A stretch of DNA of 61,135 nucleotides from Xanthoparmelia taractica (lineage: Eukaryota > Ascomycota > Lecanoromycetes > Lecanorales > Parmeliaceae), in contig JANQBS010000233.1 in the NCBI GenBank assembly GCA_033085395.1, forward strand, positions 1-61,135, written 5' to 3'. The translations under genes were made by a program, and so were the position numbers. The notes under the pieces were generated by a model. The model did no database searches. It was not told the origin of the DNA and was given only the letters and a program-made list of their open reading frames with translations. Position 1 is the stretch's first letter. Each line of letters begins with the position of its first letter. Below are positions 56,097 to 61,135 of this stretch, in pieces.

Positions 56097-57768
56097 ATGG
56101 CTTTCTCGGACGCAACTTCTTTAGCTATCGAGTCATGGATACTATACGTTATTGCCATTTTGACCGTCGCTGCTAGACTGTCAGTACACCCGCCTCAATC
56201 TTCTTGCTAGCCCTCGCAATCGGTAAGGATCTAAAACGCTCTCTAGGGTATCTCGAACGATATTGCTGGGCTCGCTCAAAAAATGGGAGATCGATGACTA
56301 CCTTATGATTATCATCGTCGTACGTTTTCCTGCTGTCGCTCCGCTTTTCATCTTGCGATCATTGGCTATCATCCTACGCAATGGTCTGGGCTCGCTATCA
56401 AGCCCATAGTGCGACAACCTCGCGGCTGACCATAACCGCTACTATCCACAGCTTTTGTATACCGTAGTCATTGTTGGCATCAATCAGACATCGGTCAATC
56501 TCAACAATTACCTCCCTGAGTCATTTTTCGCTACCATCACTCCGGCTGAGACTGCGAGTGCCGTATACGGAAGTCAATGGGCGTTCGCTACTGAGATAAG
56601 TAAAGTGACAATGGTTTGGTTGTGCAAAGCTTGCATGCTCATCTTGTATTACCATATGACGTGCGTGCTTCCTGTTTAATGTCGAAGCTTCTAAATGAGA
56701 GAACGAATTGCAAGGTAAAGCCGCCAGCTAACTCTTTTCTGTGCGTTAGTAACGGGTTACCAAAATATCGTCGGGCGGTCAAGTTCGTCGGAGTGTACAC
56801 CTTGCTTGGGTATCTGGTCGTCATGATATGCTATCTTGCCGCGTGGTGTCACCCAATAACAGCGTATTGGGCGGTACCTGTTTCTGAATGTGAGACCCTT
56901 ATGTGGTCTAGATACTGTCTCGCCCAGAGCAGTGCCAAACAGCTACAAGCCGCTGACCATCGATTGCAACAGCACAATTCCAATGCGCCTCCTATTACCA
57001 CCATATGATCAACGATGCTGTATGGAATATGTCATCCGACTTACTGATTCTTTGCCTTCCGCTTCCCCTACTTATCAAAGCACAACTGCCACTGAAGAAG
57101 TATGTATCAGTTACCACAATTCCTGCACAAACATTGCGCACTTTCGGGACGTTCAGCTAACGTTATCTCTTTCATAGAAAAGTCATACTACTTGGGATAT
57201 TCAGTCTAGGTGTCCTGGTCGTAAGTCCCTCTTTGATTCCAAACGAGCCCGCCTCGCTTAAACCTCGACTTCCTGTCAGGTCCTCTGCGCAATCCTCAAC
57301 CGTTACTACAATTTCACGGGCGGCTTCGGAGACCTCTCGTACTTGAACTGGTACGCAGGCGAGACCTCCACCGCCGTCATCGTCGTCAACGTCCCCCACC
57401 TCTGGCCCCTCATCAGCCGCCTCTTAGGCCTCGGCTCCTTCAGATCCAACACCCCAGGCCTCGACTCCAGAAACCGTTTCAACAACAACAGAGTCAGCGC
57501 CGTCATGCGCACCCAGACCAAAGACTTTGATCTCTCGGGATATATTCGCAGCGAGAGCGAGGAGAGGATCGCGGGCGCGGGGGCATGGACGGGCAAGGTT
57601 GCCAGGGGGGAGAATTTGGAGATGGGGCATGTGGATGCTACGGTTGAGGCGGGGAGGAGGAAAACGCAGGATGAGGAGGAGGGCGTGTGGGGGGTGCGTG
57701 GTCATAGTGGGTCTATTGGCAGCGAGGGCATTGTGAAGACGGTGCATATGAAGCAGTATGCTGAATGA
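56097..57768 (+). CDS. PTH11-type (fungal rhodopsin domain) seven-helix membrane protein, 387 aa
   Basis: Seven exons join in frame: 56097-56179, 56247-56319, 56452-56660, 56750-56889, 56973-57099, 57178-57220 and 57280-57768. Introns 3-5 have clear GCTAAC/GCTGAC branch points. The protein begins MAFSDATSLAIESWILYVIA and carries the family landmarks in order: KKWEIDDYLMI, an extracellular loop, KVTMVWLCKACMLILYYHMT, YRRAVKFVGVYTLLGY, AAWCHPITAYWAV, QCASYYHHMIND, SSDLLILCLPLPLLIK, VILLGIFSLGVLVVLCAILN and ETSTAVIVVNVPHLWPLI. Seven hydrophobic segments are expected, followed by a charged cytosolic tail of about 130 residues. There is no CFEM domain or signal peptide. Family members are plasma-membrane proteins of the PTH11 GPCR-like group; the ligand is unknown. 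No obvious operon-like neighbour. Confidence 0.88.
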
Positions 57769-59496
57769 ATTGGTGGGTGGGTGGATCCTGGACTTTTGTT
57801 TCGACTGTGTCTTTCTCCACTGCAGATATTGTGTCATGGGGAATACAGAGGCGAATGGTTGTGGACGGCGTTTGGGGGTGTCCGATCCATATACAATTAC
57901 ACAGATATCTCACAACGTCCCTTATCTCTTCTTCTTTCCTCTTTCTTCTTTCTTCCTTCCATCCTTCTTTCCTATACTCCTCCCTAAATACCGCCTTGAA
58001 CCCCAGAACTTGATACCCTACCCACTTCGCACAATTCTCATACCTTACCTTTGTACGAGCACGAGAACGAGTACCATATCTCGAACCACTGTTGTTGTTT
58101 AACGTAGAAGTAGAATTTAGCGTCCTCGACCTGACCTGACGTTTGGACGGGATTTTGGAGCGAGAGGGTTTGGTTTGAGTACGGTGGAGGGGAGGGAGGA
58201 GGAGGATGAGTAGAAGGAAAGATTTTCGAGTCCTATCATTTTGTCTATAAAGGTAATGCAGAATTGGGAGAGGGAGAAGGTGGGTGGAGGGCCGTTAGCA
58301 TAGTTCGGCTTTGTGGGCTGTGGATTGAGGGAGCGGGTAGGAGGCGTCTACCTTGTTCTCAACTTTTCGACAGTAAGTAAAGTGGCTCGATATTATGTTG
58401 ATGGTTTTGGGAGGGCGGTGTTGGGGGCAGATAGATGGATGGGTGGATAGGTTGGTGGGTAGAAGGTTGGCTGCATGGAGGGTAGAAGTATAGGTAGTTG
58501 AGGGTTGGAGAGTGTATTAAGGGAGGAAAAGGAGGAGGGGGGGAATTTATGGAGGATGTGTTTGTGATGGGTCTTTAGTGTTTACGAGTTTTGGGTTTGG
58601 AGAGGAGAAGGGTTTGATACGGTGGTGATACTGTGTCGAGGTTCTGTTCGGTGTCGAATTACTTCCATAGACATAGTTGATTGTGACGTTCTTAACACGC
58701 CTTTTAATTAGGCTAGTATGGGTTCTTATTGGTATAAAACATTGCTAGCGAACTATGTGTAGTTTTCTCAATTTACTCTTTTTCTGCAAAGTCGGCATTA
58801 TCCTCCGAAGTTTGGGGTATATAATATATACATACTCGGTTTTCACTGTTGGATACGGAGTTGGCGGGAAGGTGTCCAGGATAGTCGGAGTGTATGTGAT
58901 GTTTTTTTTATTATAGACAGATACGTGGAGCGGAAGTTTGTTGTTTTGGTTTGGTTCGGTCCGGGTCGAGAACACTTCTTCGGGACATATATCTCTCGAT
59001 GTCTTTACTTTTTTTTATCTTTTCTGACCAGGATCTTTGGTATAAGCCGGACGCTTGTGCGATGGGTGCTGATAGCTGAGAGTTGCTGCATTGGGCTTAT
59101 GGAGCGCGGAGTGGTGTTGAGGTCCATAATTCCGAACCAGCTCCATCTGCTATCAAGCCATGATGCCCTGCAGGACTCCTATGGTCGATGACGCGTCCGA
59201 CTAAAAGGAGAAACTAGGCCTTGGTGAGGTTTGTGGGTAGTCTTGCTGGTGCTGGTCATGGGAGATGGACTGTGGGATCTTGTGGTGACGACCTCCATCA
59301 GACGCACCTTTGACTGCAGGGCTTTGTGTTTGAAAGGGGTAGAAACAGCAAAAGCATAGAAAATCGAAGATTGCTGGAGCACATGTCTTTGTACGTATGT
59401 GCTTGTCCTTTGTGAGACTGCTTGAGAACACTCTGCAACAGTCATTGTCACGGAAACACTCCGGAACCTCATAGAAAGCCTCCCAATTGATGTCGA
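57769..59496. other. 1.7 kb intergenic
   Basis: G- and T-rich simple sequence (GGAGG, GTGGA and TTTC tracts) with no domain-bearing frame. Confidence 0.6.
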
Positions 59497-59516
59497 TTAG
59501 TCGTCAATTAGTCGTC
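59497..59516 (+). promoter_or_regulatory. Same tandem 11-bp motif upstream of family member 3
   Basis: TTAGTCGTCAATTAGTCGTC, identical over 20 bp to the motif upstream of family member 1 and on the gene's own strand. It lies 83 bp before the ATG at 59600 and 18 bp before a TATAAA. Confidence 0.65.
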
Positions 59517-59534
59517 AGAGGCACCATGAGCACC

Positions 59535-59540
59535 TATAAA
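59535..59540 (+). promoter_or_regulatory. TATA-box candidate
   Basis: TATAAA, 60 bp before the start codon of family member 3 and just downstream of the tandem motif. Confidence 0.5.
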
Positions 59541-59599
59541 TTCTGCCAACACTCCTCTCACACACACCAACATCAACAATCCGACAAAGGACTCAGAAG

Positions 59600-60643
59600 A
59601 TGGACTTCAGTGAGTCAAACCCTACAATGTCCGAGCATCCAGAGTCGTCCTCTGGCAGCATGCACCAAGGTAGATACCCAGCTTTGCCTTACCTGACACA
59701 GCATAAAGGGGCACCCATAGCTGACATGGTTTCAGGAAATCCTGCCTCTCCTGGCGACTCCACAAGTCCGCCAGATGCGTTCTTCTCCTGTGTCAGCTCG
59801 GCCATGCTGACTTCCCCTACTCCTCCTAACGCGGGAAGCACCACCACCTCACCTTCCTCATCAAAGATGTACGTTCTCACCTACAATGCAACCATCTGGG
59901 CACATGAGGACACTACCGACAAGATCACCCTCCTGGACGGAACTCCGATCACCGTCGACACCAACGAGTACATCTCACCCGCCACCCTCCAACCTGTTGG
60001 CGTCCTCGGCATCTACTTCTCGGAAGCCAAAGCGAGAAGGACTGGCAAAGCGTGGCTATATGACCAACTGATGGGCCTCGGCGAAGAAGTCCATCTGCCG
60101 CTTCCGACTCAAGACGGATCCGACTGCACGGAGCCAGATTGGAGGAAGTCGGGATGGCAAAGGATGGCTGATGGTAGCTGGGGCTACTCCATTAGCGACT
60201 ATTCACCGAGAATGCTCGCGTTGGCAGTGTGTGTCACTGAGAAAAGTGCCATCGCGGACGATGATGACGATGTCAACGGAGAGTACTGGGATAGTGACAA
60301 TGACTTTGGGAAGCAGAGGTACAAGCTGGTGGGCCCTGTAGGAAGTCGCAAGAGGGTGGTAAGGACGGACGAGGACGAGGACGAGGATGATGAAGAGGAG
60401 GAGGGTGAGGATGAGGAAGACGATGAGAGCGAAGAAACGGAGACTGAGGATCAGGATGCCGATGCCGGTGAGGGTGATGGCAACACTGAAGAGGTCGACA
60501 ACAGGGATGCGGAGGGTGAGAGGGATGATATGGACATGGCTGAGTACTGGGATCACCGTAGCAGTGACGGAGACCTTGGCGGTTCGAGCGACGAGGAGGG
60601 CAGGAAGAGCGATGGGGTCGAGGAGGAGATGGAAGAAGTCTAA
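59600..60643 (+). CDS. Uncharacterised fungal protein, family member 3, with long acidic tail, 325 aa
   Basis: Two exons: 59600-59669 and 59736-60643. The 66-bp intron (donor GTAGAT, branch CTGAC, acceptor TTTCAG) is a multiple of three and has no stop, so the raw frame reads 347 aa; the splice is supported by the intron at the same place in family member 1. The N-terminus is Ser/Thr/Pro-rich. The core (about residues 68-190) has SSSKMYVLTYNATIWAHEDT, DKITLLDGTPITVD, VGVLGIYFSEAKA, GKAWLYDQLMGLG, VHLPLPTQDG, WRKSGWQ and MLALAVCVTEK. The last 120 residues are extremely acidic (runs of Glu and Asp), possibly a histone- or nucleic-acid-mimicking or chaperone-like tail. There is no signal peptide or membrane segment. 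I do not recognise the family; its paralogues lie at 41.6-42.3 and 42.9-43.6 kb. Confidence 0.75.
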   Translation: MDFSESNPTMSEHPESSSGSMHQGRYPALPYLTQHKGAPIADMVSGNPASPGDSTSPPDAFFSCVSSAMLTSPTPPNAGSTTTSPSSSKMYVLTYNATIWAHEDTTDKITLLDGTPITVDTNEYISPATLQPVGVLGIYFSEAKARRTGKAWLYDQLMGLGEEVHLPLPTQDGSDCTEPDWRKSGWQRMADGSWGYSISDYSPRMLALAVCVTEKSAIADDDDDVNGEYWDSDNDFGKQRYKLVGPVGSRKRVVRTDEDEDEDDEEEEGEDEEDDESEETETEDQDADAGEGDGNTEEVDNRDAEGERDDMDMAEYWDHRSSDGDLGGSSDEEGRKSDGVEEEMEEV

Positions 60644-61046
60644 AGAGGTACGCTTGGGGTTCAAGGACCGCGTACCCAAAGTAGTGTTTGCCATATTAGT
60701 AGAGGGCTGTGGCTCAAATCGCTTTTGTTTTCCATAAACCCAGACCCAGCGTCATCTGCTTCGCTGTTACGTGATAACAACAGAGATTCATCTTTGATTC
60801 TTCATTTTATAGACCTAATTTCCATCGTAGTGCCTGATTACCACGCTTGCAAGTACACAGTAGACGTAGTAGAATGCTTTAATATTGCACCTCGCTGTAG
60901 CATATGACATAAGAATGAAGCCTTCGATGTAAATTTTAGAAGAGCTTTGAAGACTAAGAAAGACTATGGAGGATGTTCCTCTCAGAAATACTGGGTGACA
61001 GTACTATCTCAGGACTGGCGTAGAGTCTGCTGGAAAGCGTTCGCAG
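60644..61046. other. 3' flank of family member 3, no gene
   Basis: About 400 bp with stops in all frames. Confidence 0.6.
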
Positions 61047-61047
61047 T

Positions 61048-61121
61048 AACCCTAACCCTACACGTGTTCCCTGGGATATGCACCTCCCTGGGATATGCAC
61101 CGTTAGGGCTAGGGCTAGCAC
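61048..61121. repeat. Telomere-like and TTAGGGCTAGGG element arm at the window end
   Basis: AACCCTAACCCTA (61048-61060) is followed by two tandem copies of TCCCTGGGATATGCACC/T (61068-61101) and then GTTAGGGCTAGGGCTAG (61102-61118). The CCCTGGGATATGCA and TTAGGGCTAGGGCTAG parts match the arm of the element at 39712-39751. The two telomere-like ends face each other as an inverted pair around the tandem units. It may continue beyond the window. Confidence 0.7.
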
Positions 61122-61135
61122 TACTAAAATACTAA

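Overview
The window looks like nuclear DNA of a filamentous ascomycete (Pezizomycotina). The genes have short introns of about 50-90 bp with GT..AG ends and CTAAC/CTGAC-type branch points. The gene families are fungal (non-reducing polyketide synthase, AflR-type Zn2Cys6 regulator, PTH11-type rhodopsin-domain protein, PigL_N-type NLR N-terminal domain). Microsatellites and homopolymers are abundant, and gene density falls sharply outside a few islands. The species cannot be named from the sequence alone. All exon models were built by hand from splice signals and reading-frame continuity.

Layout. 1-7.8 kb: microsatellites, one PigL_N-type gene (2728-1151, minus), then about 5 kb without a gene I can defend. 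7.8-8.3 kb: a small conserved-looking Gly-rich protein. 8.3-11.5 kb: repeats and an AT-rich block with a strong palindrome and a decayed tandem repeat. 11.5-27.9 kb: the main functional block, a 1,3,6,8-tetrahydroxynaphthalene (DHN-melanin) type cluster. It holds a 2149-aa polyketide synthase (minus), an AflR-type regulator (plus), a hydroxynaphthalene-reductase-like SDR (minus) and a scytalone-dehydratase-like enzyme (plus). Together they would supply synthesis of the naphthol, its reduction and its dehydration, plus a local regulator. Three details are unusual: Ser instead of Cys at the SAT active site, long disordered N-terminal extensions on both tailoring enzymes, and apparent substitutions in the dehydratase active site.

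28-38.4 kb is about 10 kb in which I recognise no gene. 38.4-48.2 kb holds small secreted or cell-surface proteins, a decayed NRPS-type adenylation domain (about 40.1-40.7 kb), a 40-bp inverted-repeat element with telomere-like TTAGGGCTAGGG cores (39.7-40.0 kb), and two members (one intact, one broken) of an uncharacterised protein family. 48.5-57.8 kb holds a probable membrane-protein gene, a chromate-transporter family gene and a seven-exon PTH11-like gene. 59.6-60.6 kb holds a third, intact member of the uncharacterised family, with a long acidic tail. The window ends in another copy of the TTAGGGCTAGGG element.

The most novel signal is the three-member family at 41.6-43.6 kb and 59.6 kb. 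The three copies share a core sequence, and the two intact copies, 17 kb apart, carry the same exact 20-bp promoter sequence, built from two 11-bp units TTAGTCGTCAA one helical turn apart.
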